Assembly: GCA_964384595.1 (NCBI GenBank)
Contig: CAYLLY010000002.1
Location: forward strand, 1 to 64,000
Origin: SCTG01 sp964384595
GTDB taxonomy: Bacteria > Nitrospirota > Nitrospiria > Nitrospirales > NS-4
Direction of reading: 5' to 3'
DNA length: 64,000 nt
In this document: positions 42,300-50,644 of the stretch, piece by piece
Numbering within the stretch: the stretch's first letter is position 1
Layout: each line of letters opens with the position of its first letter
Made by a program: the position numbers and the translations under genes
Notes under the pieces: model-generated
What the model was told of the DNA's origin: nothing
The model's database searches: none
Seen by the model: only the letters and a program-made list of their open reading frames with translations

Positions 42300-43208
42300 T
42301 CACGTTCGTATGCGCATTGAAGCGAGCATAGGAGACAAGGTAAAGGTCCTAAAACGCCTAAGCCTCAGGACGATCCTCATTAGCGGATCGGCAAAGGAAA
42401 CGAACCACTCCCATAAGCGGGGGGACGCTTTCTGGAAACCAGCGACGATTTGACTCCCGTCATCGTGCCAGAAGACGCGCCTGAAACCATGGCGTCTTCT
42501 GAGGGAAAACAGAAAGTCTGGCATGACGGTCAGGAGCCACGGTCTGTTTCTCTTATCGGCCAAATAGGTTACTGAAACGACGAATATGCCCCCCGGCTTC
42601 AAAGCCTTGCTTAATGTCTTGACTGTGGCCTCGCAATCCACAATTAGCTCGAACACAGCAAATGCAGTTATGAGATCAAAATAATTGCTCGGAATAACCT
42701 CGTCGGAAAGAGAAATAGTATTTATTTTCAGACCGCGTTTCTGGGCCCGCCATTTTGCGAACTCCAAAAGACTGGCTGAGATTTCTGCTAACCAGACTTC
42801 ACTCGCCCCATTCTTTGCGAACAAAATGACGGTATTCCCTATGGCGCCGCCGAAATCCAGGACAGTTTTACAGTTGAACCGCTGCATCAGGCCAAGCGCT
42901 TTGATCCTATGTTCAGCCAACAGTGCCTTGGCGCATGACTGCAGGTTGATCTCCACAAACAAAGGACTTGTACCGAACTGAGCTATCACGTCCTCTTGAT
43001 TTCTGCGCCGCTGTCCGGCAATCCATTCAGCTAGGAGTTTTTCGTTATAGGAAGGATCAAAGATCAGGCTACGTGCCGTCGAAGGATCGGCGCCGAAATA
43101 CTCTGAATATTCATATACGACTGACTCGGCCACAGTTGGCAGTGAGTCTAGCTTTAAGGATTCCTCCCATAGCATCCTGGCGTCCTCTTTAAGATCCTGT
43201 TCGATCAC
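42300..43208 (-). CDS. SAM-dependent methyltransferase (lower-GC islet)
   Basis: 302 residues, GTG start. A 110-residue N-terminal helical part precedes the methyltransferase domain: TVLDFGGAIGNTVILFAKNG is a motif I variant (DFGGAIG in place of DxGxGxG), WLAEISASLLEFAKWRAQ is post-I, and KALKPGGIFVVSVTY follows. A/T-ending codons are far more frequent than in the genes outside the islet, suggesting transfer. It lies 20 bases downstream of the Wzt-like gene. Confidence 0.78.
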   Translation of the reverse strand: MIEQDLKEDARMLWEESLKLDSLPTVAESVVYEYSEYFGADPSTARSLIFDPSYNEKLLAEWIAGQRRRNQEDVIAQFGTSPLFVEINLQSCAKALLAEHRIKALGLMQRFNCKTVLDFGGAIGNTVILFAKNGASEVWLAEISASLLEFAKWRAQKRGLKINTISLSDEVIPSNYFDLITAFAVFELIVDCEATVKTLSKALKPGGIFVVSVTYLADKRNRPWLLTVMPDFLFSLRRRHGFRRVFWHDDGSQIVAGFQKASPRLWEWFVSFADPLMRIVLRLRRFRTFTLSPMLASMRIRT

Positions 43209-43228
43209 AGACGGCTACCTCGCAACCA

Positions 43229-44512
43229 TCATTTGCATTCCAATGAAGCAACAGGCTGCGCAAAATAGGCATCGGCATCGAAGGGGTAATGCCGCTTCGA
43301 CACGCGGAAACGCCCGACATCACGATATTCCGCGACTGTTTTGCAGGTCTGGGCGTCCTGGAACCAGATCCACAGGGAAAAGACGCCATTCAGCATGACG
43401 AGACTGTCGATTTTGATGGTGATCGACTGATGCGGGTAAAGCGCGCGCGTCTCTATTCTGTTACCAATGAGCATATTTTCTGTATCGATGTGACCGACAT
43501 ACTGGTTTCCCATCATGAATCCGATAAAGGCGTAGAACTCAGCCCCAGGCGTGCGACGATCGACCTTTATTTCAATCGTCATCGGGCCGCCGGTGAAGAA
43601 GATGTTACTTGGCTGTCCCTTTTCGTCCTTGAAAATCACCTCCCTGATCGAAATGCTCCCATCCCCATTGACGAGCGCGTAAGCCTCGTTTTTCTGAAGA
43701 GCGGCGAGCCGTTCATTTTCGTGAGTAAGATAGAGTTCGCGGTATTTGTTAAACACCTCAAGTGGGGTGCCGGAAATGGCGAACTTCCCCTTCATGAGCA
43801 ATATCGAGCGGTTACACAGTTTCTGGATCTGCGTCATGTTGTGAGAGACGAACAAAATCGTCGTGCCGCTTCGACACATCTCGCGGATTCGACGTTCACA
43901 TTTCTGGACAAACGCCATATCTCCAGTCGCTAGCGCCTCGTCCACAATTAGGATATCTGGGTTGATACTCATCGAGATTGAAAACAGCAACCGCGCCCGC
44001 ATGCCGGCAGAATAGGTGCGGAACGGTTGGTCGATGAAATCTCCGATCTCGGCAAATTTGATGATCGATTCCATCTTAGCGGCGATCTCCTGCTTCGACA
44101 TGCCCAGCAGGAGACCACCGAAATAGATATTCTCCCGACCGGTGAATTCGGGGTGCACGCCGGCACCGAGCACGAGCAACGCCGTCAATTTTCCGCGTAC
44201 CGTGATGGCTCCGGAATCGACCGGTAGAAGCCCGGCGATCATCTTGAGCAATGTCGATTTCCCCGCACCGTTTGGGCCCACGATCCCGACCACCTCGCCG
44301 CGATGCACCGTTAGCGAAACGTCATCGACGGCAAGAAAGTCCTTGTGGAACTTGCCGCGTTTCCAGAAGAAGAAAAAGTCCTTAAGTGGCCCAGTTATTG
44401 CGTTCTGGTAAAGCTTGAAGCGCTTCGAAACATTGTGCACCTCAATGGCAGGAAGATCCGCAGTAGGCTTGGCGACTTCGACCGACTCTCGGTCAAAAGT
44501 GGTCAGTGTCAT
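43229..44512 (-). CDS. wzt: Polysaccharide ABC exporter ATPase with C-terminal recognition domain (Wzt-like)
   Basis: 427 residues. The ATPase domain (1-250) has Walker A GPNGAGKST (79-87), signature YSAGM (167-171), Walker B ILIVDE (187-192) and H224. The last 150 residues form a beta-rich domain (VIFKDEKGQPSNIFFTGGPM, TIEIKVDRR, VFSLWIWFQD) like the Wzt carbohydrate-binding domain. In E. coli O8/O9a that domain recognises the capped non-reducing end of the O-chain. It pairs with the Wzm-like permease three genes upstream. Confidence 0.87.
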   Translation of the reverse strand: MTLTTFDRESVEVAKPTADLPAIEVHNVSKRFKLYQNAITGPLKDFFFFWKRGKFHKDFLAVDDVSLTVHRGEVVGIVGPNGAGKSTLLKMIAGLLPVDSGAITVRGKLTALLVLGAGVHPEFTGRENIYFGGLLLGMSKQEIAAKMESIIKFAEIGDFIDQPFRTYSAGMRARLLFSISMSINPDILIVDEALATGDMAFVQKCERRIREMCRSGTTILFVSHNMTQIQKLCNRSILLMKGKFAISGTPLEVFNKYRELYLTHENERLAALQKNEAYALVNGDGSISIREVIFKDEKGQPSNIFFTGGPMTIEIKVDRRTPGAEFYAFIGFMMGNQYVGHIDTENMLIGNRIETRALYPHQSITIKIDSLVMLNGVFSLWIWFQDAQTCKTVAEYRDVGRFRVSKRHYPFDADAYFAQPVASLECK

Positions 44513-45144
44513 GTCGGGTACCGATAGAGGCCAACTTGCTGACCGGATGGATGCGCGATATCCAGCTTCTCGAAAATAGCACCATGCCGCTTGCCGAGTT
44601 CGGAGAAGAAATCCGGATCGGTCATTGCAAAGCGGCGCATCGGCTGCACCGCGCTGTAAAGGAGACCTTGCGTCCGGGGAGCCCCGATCAGATAGGTGAA
44701 GAGAAAAATGGAGTCGGGTTTCATCACTCGGCGAATCGCTGCCATGCAGCGATCACATTCAGCGCCCGATAAATGCGTGAAGACCGACTGTGCGTTGGCG
44801 TAATCAAACCTGGTATTGAACTGGTCAACGGCGAAATCTCCCGAGACCAGCAGCGAGAATGTTTTCTTGATGCCGGTCCTGATCGCAAGCTCCCGAGCGA
44901 CGCTGATGTAGGGCGGAAAGGCATCGATACCGAAATAATTTCCGTTGTCGAGATATTCGACCGCGCTTAAACCCAAGCGCATGGCGCCGCATCCGACATC
45001 AAGCAAGCGGTGGTGTGGTTGCAATCCCACTTTGCGCAAGGCATCGAGCTGCCAATCTCCGTAATCGTCCCAAAGCGAGAAGTATTCGTCCGGTGCGAGG
45101 TTGAACTCGACAGCAACATCTACTAGAAGGCGCAAATCCATCAT
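44509..45144 (-). CDS. SAM-dependent methyltransferase
   Basis: 211 residues (MMDLR; the ATGA overlap uses the first Met). LLDVGCGAMRLGLSAVEYL is motif I, YFGIDAFPPYISVAREL motif post-I, YANAQSVFTHLSGAECDRCM motif II and VMKPDSIFLFTYL motif III. It is a compact class I enzyme, coupled by 4-base overlaps to both Wzt and the oxygenase-like gene, so it probably acts on the same exported chain. Confidence 0.82.
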   Translation of the reverse strand: MMDLRLLVDVAVEFNLAPDEYFSLWDDYGDWQLDALRKVGLQPHHRLLDVGCGAMRLGLSAVEYLDNGNYFGIDAFPPYISVARELAIRTGIKKTFSLLVSGDFAVDQFNTRFDYANAQSVFTHLSGAECDRCMAAIRRVMKPDSIFLFTYLIGAPRTQGLLYSAVQPMRRFAMTDPDFFSELGKRHGAIFEKLDIAHPSGQQVGLYRYPT

Positions 45145-46106
45145 GGTTCCATCAAGCGACGGGCGAAAGCTTTGCCTCGTCGAAGGAGCGCACCCGGCGC
45201 CCGACGCGCCAGCGATTTCCCGACATCCACCAAAGCTTTGCCTCGTCGAAGGAGCGCACCCGGCGCCCGGCGCGCCAGCGATTTCCCGAAATCCACCAAG
45301 GAAGCGAGCGTGATACTGTCTTCAATCTGAGCGGGAAGAATGTCTTCGGGTGGATAGATTATCCTCATGAAGCCGAGTTGGTCTGAATTAGACTGCACCT
45401 GTGCAACGCTGTGCAGGTTGTTATATTTCCAGATCACTAAATCGCCTGGAGCCACAGACACATCGGTGCCAAATACGACAAAGCTGCCGTCATTGCATTC
45501 CAAACGGAAACCAATGCCGTTGTAGTCAACACCTTTCTCGCTGAGAAATAATGTCGCTTGCAGACGCGAAGGGTCGAACTGATTCTTTTCCATGCGGCGT
45601 TCATACTCTGCATAGTCGCGATGAGCTGTTATCTCAAACGTGGGATTGCGCGAGATGATGAGACGGTAGCTTACTGCCTTCGCCCCGCCAGGAAGCATCT
45701 CAGCAAAGGCATTACGTCCGGAGATCCTGTTCCGCAGCATGTGAACCGATATAGATGCTTCCTGCGTAACTTCATCCAGCGGCGGGTTCCACAGAAAATT
45801 GTAAAATACGCGACTGCCATCAGGGTATTCATAGGAGAAATTCTGGCATCCGACCCTAAACTGCTCTTTGCTGCGGAATCCCTGATGCGCGAACTTGGGA
45901 TCGACGCTTGTCCACATTTCCCGGATATGGGTCACTGCCTCGGGAGTTAGAAAGTTCCGGAAAATAAAATAACCGTCCCCAGTCGAATGGTAGATTTTCA
46001 TGCGGATTTCGTGCAGTTGCGCATCAGGAATGCAAAGGCTCGTCGCGGTAAAGATCGGTGTCTCGGCTGCTATTAGCGATCGTTCAATTGATTTAGATAT
46101 ACTCAT
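45141..46106 (-). CDS. 2-oxoglutarate/Fe(II) oxygenase-like protein with duplicated tail
   Basis: 321 residues. H162-R-D164 (AHRDYAEY), H232 (NNLHSVAQ) and R248 (FMRIIYP) match the metal and co-substrate residues of phytanoyl-CoA dioxygenase-like enzymes, spaced correctly. Such enzymes hydroxylate small molecules or sugars. The C-terminal tail is an exact-looking 22-residue duplication (270-291 and 292-313, LARRAPGALLRRGKA each), strongly basic and amphipathic, and the DNA is duplicated too. The start overlaps the Wzm gene stop by 14 bases. Substrate unknown. Confidence 0.68.
   Translation of the reverse strand: MSISKSIERSLIAAETPIFTATSLCIPDAQLHEIRMKIYHSTGDGYFIFRNFLTPEAVTHIREMWTSVDPKFAHQGFRSKEQFRVGCQNFSYEYPDGSRVFYNFLWNPPLDEVTQEASISVHMLRNRISGRNAFAEMLPGGAKAVSYRLIISRNPTFEITAHRDYAEYERRMEKNQFDPSRLQATLFLSEKGVDYNGIGFRLECNDGSFVVFGTDVSVAPGDLVIWKYNNLHSVAQVQSNSDQLGFMRIIYPPEDILPAQIEDSITLASLVDFGKSLARRAPGALLRRGKALVDVGKSLARRAPGALLRRGKAFARRLMEP
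45166..45297 (-). repeat. 66-bp tandem duplication inside the oxygenase-like gene
   Basis: Units 45166-45231 and 45232-45297 are identical except for two substitutions (at positions 40 and 60 of the unit). Each encodes 22 residues of a basic helix, in frame. The low divergence suggests a recent duplication. Confidence 0.92.
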
Positions 46107-46893
46107 TGATCAATACCTTTGTGCGGTTGACGACCCAGGCGCCCGTGACAAGAGCAGCGCTTGTAATGCTCACGAAAATCAACCAACTGATGGGATGAAA
46201 GGTACCTAGGAGCACATCGCGAAACGCGATGACCACATGCGCCAGAGGGTTCAACAAGATGAATTGCCAGAACCGTTCGCCGACCATTTGCTCGGACAAC
46301 AATACAGGCGAGAAATAGATCATTAGACCCAGCAGCACCGAGACGATCTCACGCAGATCCTTGAGTAGCACACCAGCGATCATCAGTATCCAGGACAGTC
46401 CGAACATCAGCCCCGCAAGCAGTAGTAGGGGCAGCGGTATTAGAATAATACTCCAGGCCAAATGACCGGTCACTGAAGCAAGCAGCAGATAAACGACAAG
46501 TACGATCGCAGGACTGAGTGCACTTGCCAGCAACGCCGTCAACGGCAAGGTTTCGATGGGATAGATGACCTGCTTCAAGGTCTCCATTCGGTCTCGCACC
46601 AGGGACGGTGCTTCCTCAAGAGCTCGCTGCAGTATCTGCCAGGCAACGATGCCAGAGAGTACATAAAGAGCATAGTCGAACGCTCCAGCATTCGGCGCCA
46701 AGCGCGCACCAAAAACGTAGGATACAATGACAACGTAGGCAACAACCTGCACAAATGGTCTGAACAGCAGCCAGCCCAAGCCGAGGATCGCTCCTTTATT
46801 GGCCACCTTGAGTTCGCGCGCCGCCATAGCACGAGCAAATGGCCAGTTGTTCACAAGCGACGAAAAGACGCGGCCTGCCGCTCCCGCAGTCAT
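46093..46893 (-). CDS. wzm: ABC-2 type polysaccharide exporter permease (Wzm-like)
   Basis: 266 residues with about six TM helices. FARAMAARELKVANKGAILG near the N-terminus and LGWLLFRPFVQVVAYVVIV are typical of Wzm/TagG permeases. LPLTALLASALSPAIVLVVY and FWQFILLNPLAHVVIAFRDV (conserved near the C-terminus) complete the pattern. With the Wzt-like ATPase it would move the lipid-linked glycan across the inner membrane. The start overlaps the GT-C-like gene stop by 4 bases. Confidence 0.88.
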   Translation of the reverse strand: MTAGAAGRVFSSLVNNWPFARAMAARELKVANKGAILGLGWLLFRPFVQVVAYVVIVSYVFGARLAPNAGAFDYALYVLSGIVAWQILQRALEEAPSLVRDRMETLKQVIYPIETLPLTALLASALSPAIVLVVYLLLASVTGHLAWSIILIPLPLLLLAGLMFGLSWILMIAGVLLKDLREIVSVLLGLMIYFSPVLLSEQMVGERFWQFILLNPLAHVVIAFRDVLLGTFHPISWLIFVSITSAALVTGAWVVNRTKVLINEYI

Positions 46894-48503
46894 GGCGCAC
46901 TCACTTCATCAACCGCAATTGGAGCAGGCTGGGCAACCGCTGGCACAGCGTAGGCAACGTAATAGTCCGATTCCGCGACTTTCCGAAGCTGCGTGTAGTC
47001 GTAATCCCAGCCGACGATATTACGCAGTTGTTTGGTTATCACAGTCAATCCGATCACATAGGTGACGCCATATTCTTCAAATAAAGGCCACCAATTCTTC
47101 TTAAGAAGTGGAACATCTTCAACGAATTTTTCATACAAGGAAGGCGTAACCGCAGCCCCCTGGTACATCAGCACACGGCAGGCTGGAGCCCGCATCCAGA
47201 TACTGCCCCCCAGTGTGAAGGGTATCGGAAACACGGTATCTTTATCGCGGAGCCCCAGTGGGGCGAGAAAAGTTGCCAGTTCATCATGCTTGGGGCAAGG
47301 GAAACACTGCCATTGGTAATAAAACCACAACGTGAGCAAGCCAACTGAACAGAAATAGGCCGGTATCAGCAGATGATTGAGTTCCGGGCTGACTATCTTT
47401 ACCGCATAAAGAGCGAGGAAGAACGGAACACCCAGGGCCAAGTTGAATTCGATGTAACGCGCTGCCTCACCGAAATGATTGAACAATTTAGTCGAGGTTA
47501 GAAGGTAGACGGCAAGCGTCGCCAGCACAATGGCAAACAGAGGCGGTGCCGCCAGCACAGGCCATATGAGAAAAACGCTGACAAATAAAATGATATTGGG
47601 ATGTTGCAGGAGTAAGCGAGTCGGCTCACCGGTCGCTAGTTCGTTGAGGCGAGCTTGCAGAGCGATGCCGCGCCCGAAGACACGCCGCCAATTCACGAAT
47701 CGGCTGAGCGCCGGTTGAATGAAGGCGCTTCGCTTGGTATGGCGATTGTAGGCTTGGGCTAATGTTACCATGTGCCGCAGGCCCCGTAGAAAATATCCGC
47801 GATCGAGCAGCAGCGCGCCGACAAAGGCCGCAGCCAAGACTAGCAAAGGCGTCCCGTCGAACAAGAACAGGGCAACAAGCGGTGTAGTGAAAGTAACCGT
47901 TTGACGACCGAAGATCGAAGAGATGCCCACAAGCGCGCCGACGAACACTGCCAAGGCCAGGGACAATTTGTCGCCGAAGCCGACCCCAACGGCCAGCAAC
48001 AAAAAGAACCAGCTGCAGCTCAATTGCGCAAGCAGGCGCTCTGACAGCGAAATATAGAGGATCGCATTTGCGTTGAAGACCAAATTTGAAACCGAGACAA
48101 GATAAAAGGCTGCAGCCCACACCACGAGATTGTGTTCTTGAGTCAGAAGAAGATTCTTTTCGATATAATGCACGTACATAACAAAACCGGCAAACGACAC
48201 CGCAAAGATACCGAGGCTGGGCAGATACTGATACCTTTTGATCCAGTCCAGCGGCAATAGCGAAGCCAGGCGGTGAAATGCGATGGGATAACTGTCTGGT
48301 TCCTCTTGCATGAGGAAGGCCGGCACTCCTGAATACCGTCCGTTTTGTTTGAGGGTGTGGATGACGGCATAATGCAGCGCTGAATCCCACACGATGCCCT
48401 GCCTGAACCATTTGCGATAAATGAAAATAATGCACCCACGGACCAGTAGAGATGCCACTGCTGCATAAATGGCGAGGCTTCCGTACTCAATAACTGAATC
48501 CAT
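46890..48503 (-). CDS. Polytopic membrane protein, GT-C-like
   Basis: 537 residues, about 11-12 hydrophobic segments over residues 10-410, then a soluble C-terminal domain (GSIWMRAPACRVLMYQGAA to the end). The loop after the first TM (WFRQGIVWDSALHYAVI) carries an Asp as in GT-C glycosyltransferases, but no family-defining motif is clear. It may transfer a lipid-linked sugar on the periplasmic side. Next to Wzm/Wzt it could also be a polymerase-like protein. I cannot decide between these. Confidence 0.6.
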   Translation of the reverse strand: MDSVIEYGSLAIYAAVASLLVRGCIIFIYRKWFRQGIVWDSALHYAVIHTLKQNGRYSGVPAFLMQEEPDSYPIAFHRLASLLPLDWIKRYQYLPSLGIFAVSFAGFVMYVHYIEKNLLLTQEHNLVVWAAAFYLVSVSNLVFNANAILYISLSERLLAQLSCSWFFLLLAVGVGFGDKLSLALAVFVGALVGISSIFGRQTVTFTTPLVALFLFDGTPLLVLAAAFVGALLLDRGYFLRGLRHMVTLAQAYNRHTKRSAFIQPALSRFVNWRRVFGRGIALQARLNELATGEPTRLLLQHPNIILFVSVFLIWPVLAAPPLFAIVLATLAVYLLTSTKLFNHFGEAARYIEFNLALGVPFFLALYAVKIVSPELNHLLIPAYFCSVGLLTLWFYYQWQCFPCPKHDELATFLAPLGLRDKDTVFPIPFTLGGSIWMRAPACRVLMYQGAAVTPSLYEKFVEDVPLLKKNWWPLFEEYGVTYVIGLTVITKQLRNIVGWDYDYTQLRKVAESDYYVAYAVPAVAQPAPIAVDEVSAP

Positions 48504-48611
48504 GCCCTGTCTTCGATTGGATCGACTGTGCAGCTTGCCTCAGGCAAATCTGCGTAGCTTGACTTCGTGAAAGAAAGCAGGATCTAGAAACCTGGTGCGA
48601 AGAGCTGGATT

Positions 48612-49712
48612 TCAACCCCCACGATGGCTTGGTGCATGCATCAGAAAGTCGGTTAGCTTGACGCGGCTATAGGCAAAATGTCCGTCGGCATTTCTCTCCC
48701 AAACGTTGGTGTAAGCATCCCATAGATCGCAACGTTGACAAACTGGGTAGTCATCGAGCTCAAGCTTGCGGTGAGCTTCGCGAAACTTGCGGAAAGCCGC
48801 GGATTGCCAAATCACATCGAGCGGTTGTTCGTTGATGTTGCCGATGATTTCGTCCTTAGTTTCTTTGTGCCAATGGTATATGTAGCACGGCATCACATCA
48901 CCGTTCGAGCGGATTGCAGTCGAGTACCAAGGCTGGATACAGGGATACCGATTCTCGTTTTTCGTCTTTTCGTGCAGCGGCGTCATGCCATCGATCTCGC
49001 GCCCGAGATTGTAAAGAGGTCGCACAAAGGCATAGTCAACGTACTGAGACCAGTGTTCCAGAAATGCCTCGAGCGTGTACTTGCTCTCCTTGGACTCCAT
49101 CATAAAGGTCTGGATGTAAGGTTTATCCGACTTCAGTTCCTGCCTGATCTGCCACGCGCGCCGGATGTTTTCACAAATTCGATCGAAAGACTTAGCCCCA
49201 GTTATCATCTCGTGATCCTTGGCGTTCTGAGCGAACAGGCTGATCTGGAGGTTGTCTAGGCCACTGTCGACAAGCGCACGAAATATTTCCTCAGTCAACA
49301 TCAGTCCGTTGGTGGAAATAACCGAATTCACCAAAGGACGCTGCTGCTTCATGTATTTGACGAATTCAGGCAAGGATTTGAACAGTAGCGTCTCGCCAAT
49401 CGCCGAAATGTCAAAGCTGTAATAGGAATCGTTGGGAATACAGGCAACGATGTTCTTCAGAGTCTCGAAGCTCATCTCTGAGCCCTGTCTGTACATGTCC
49501 CGCACTTCCGTTTCGGCATACGGACACATTTTGCATGCGAACATGCATGTCTCTTCATTAAAGGAAATATTGATTACTCGAGGTAGCCACTCGTTGTAAA
49601 GGAAGAGCTTTTGTCCAGCCATCGTCTGCCTCAGGAAGTTCGCTGCAAATCCCTTCAACGATCGTGTGGACACCAACTTCTCGAACACACTCGTTTCCTT
49701 AACGTGGCTCAT
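48612..49712 (-). CDS. Radical SAM protein with SPASM-like C-terminal domain
   Basis: 366 residues. The radical-SAM motif is C56-MFA-C60-KM-C63, followed by DISAIGETLLF and STNGLMLTEEIFRAL. The C-terminal region has YPCIQPWYSTAIRSNGDVMP with CY, then DDYPVCQRCDLWDAY, the SPASM-like auxiliary-cluster cysteines. Such proteins modify sugars or peptides. In a polysaccharide locus a sugar epimerisation or dehydration is possible, but I cannot name the substrate. AAAGGG precedes the ATG by six bases. The 108-base gap downstream has a small hairpin (TTGCC/GGCAA). Confidence 0.8.
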   Translation of the reverse strand: MSHVKETSVFEKLVSTRSLKGFAANFLRQTMAGQKLFLYNEWLPRVINISFNEETCMFACKMCPYAETEVRDMYRQGSEMSFETLKNIVACIPNDSYYSFDISAIGETLLFKSLPEFVKYMKQQRPLVNSVISTNGLMLTEEIFRALVDSGLDNLQISLFAQNAKDHEMITGAKSFDRICENIRRAWQIRQELKSDKPYIQTFMMESKESKYTLEAFLEHWSQYVDYAFVRPLYNLGREIDGMTPLHEKTKNENRYPCIQPWYSTAIRSNGDVMPCYIYHWHKETKDEIIGNINEQPLDVIWQSAAFRKFREAHRKLELDDYPVCQRCDLWDAYTNVWERNADGHFAYSRVKLTDFLMHAPSHRGG

Positions 49713-49793
49713 TTAAAACCCTTTCTATCCAACAAGGACTTATTCTCTTTGTTCTCCCAGAAGACCCGGACTGGAGACAGTGTTCAAGAACTT

Positions 49794-50579
49794 TCACCCT
49801 CGCTTGGCGATGATTTCGTAGACACCGGTTTCTCCCTCGTATTCACCCTGAAAGAATGGAGGAGTGGTCATCCCACTAATTTCTTCACGGCCCAACATTC
49901 CCTCAGCTGCACACCGAATGTCTCGGAAACCCAGATCCCTCAGCGCGCTCTCAAGCCCTGCGGGCTCGATAAGCACATCCAGGCCTTCTTCTGCAGGATA
50001 TCCAGCATTATATAACCACGTATTATGTAGAACTTTTCCGGCTCTACATTTGGGGTCGTAGCCCTCCACCTTGTTGTACTCTGAAGACCAGAGATGCTTG
50101 TACCACCCAAGTCCATTCGCATTCAAATAAAGAATACCCCCGGGGCGCAGTACACGAGTAAGTTCCGCCAAGCTTTCCCGCCATCGTGTTAGGAAGATAA
50201 CACCGTAACAAAATGCCGCATCAAACCTACCGTCACCGAATGGCAGGGCTTCAATGCGCGCCCAGCGTATGTCCATGTTTGCCAGTCCTAACACGCGAGC
50301 CAGGGTCCGCAAAAAATGCAGCCGGTCGCCGGCGGTATCCACTGCGGTGACATGACCGTTTGCTTCTGCCAACGCCAGCGACCACTGCCCAAAACCGCAG
50401 CCTGCATCAAGGACTCTTGTATGGCCGATGAAACCATATTGCTTGAGCCGCGCGGCGTACTTATTCGTGTCGTCTGTGTAAACGCGCTCAAGGAATGACG
50501 CCGAATTCTGATCAAGAAGCGGCCTTGCTTCCTCGATCACTGAAGCAATGGTCCGCATCCTCAAGGCACTTGGAGTCAC
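49794..50579 (-). CDS. SAM-dependent methyltransferase
   Basis: About 261 residues if it starts at the GTG at 50579, which has AAAGGGG eight bases upstream; the frame is open to a TTG at 50648 that overlaps the previous stop. VLDAGCGFGQWSLALAEANG is motif I, VTAVDTAGDRLHFLRTL motif post-I, FDAAFCYGVIFLTRWRESLAEL motif II and VLRPGGILYLNANGLGWY motif III. It lies just downstream of the double-Rossmann gene and is probably co-translated. Confidence 0.8.
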   Translation of the reverse strand: MTPSALRMRTIASVIEEARPLLDQNSASFLERVYTDDTNKYAARLKQYGFIGHTRVLDAGCGFGQWSLALAEANGHVTAVDTAGDRLHFLRTLARVLGLANMDIRWARIEALPFGDGRFDAAFCYGVIFLTRWRESLAELTRVLRPGGILYLNANGLGWYKHLWSSEYNKVEGYDPKCRAGKVLHNTWLYNAGYPAEEGLDVLIEPAGLESALRDLGFRDIRCAAEGMLGREEISGMTTPPFFQGEYEGETGVYEIIAKRG

Positions 50580-50644
50580 AGCAACAACCCCTTTCGATTT
50601 TTCTTGATCGGCGACGTCAGGCACCGCGCACCATCTTCTCCCAC

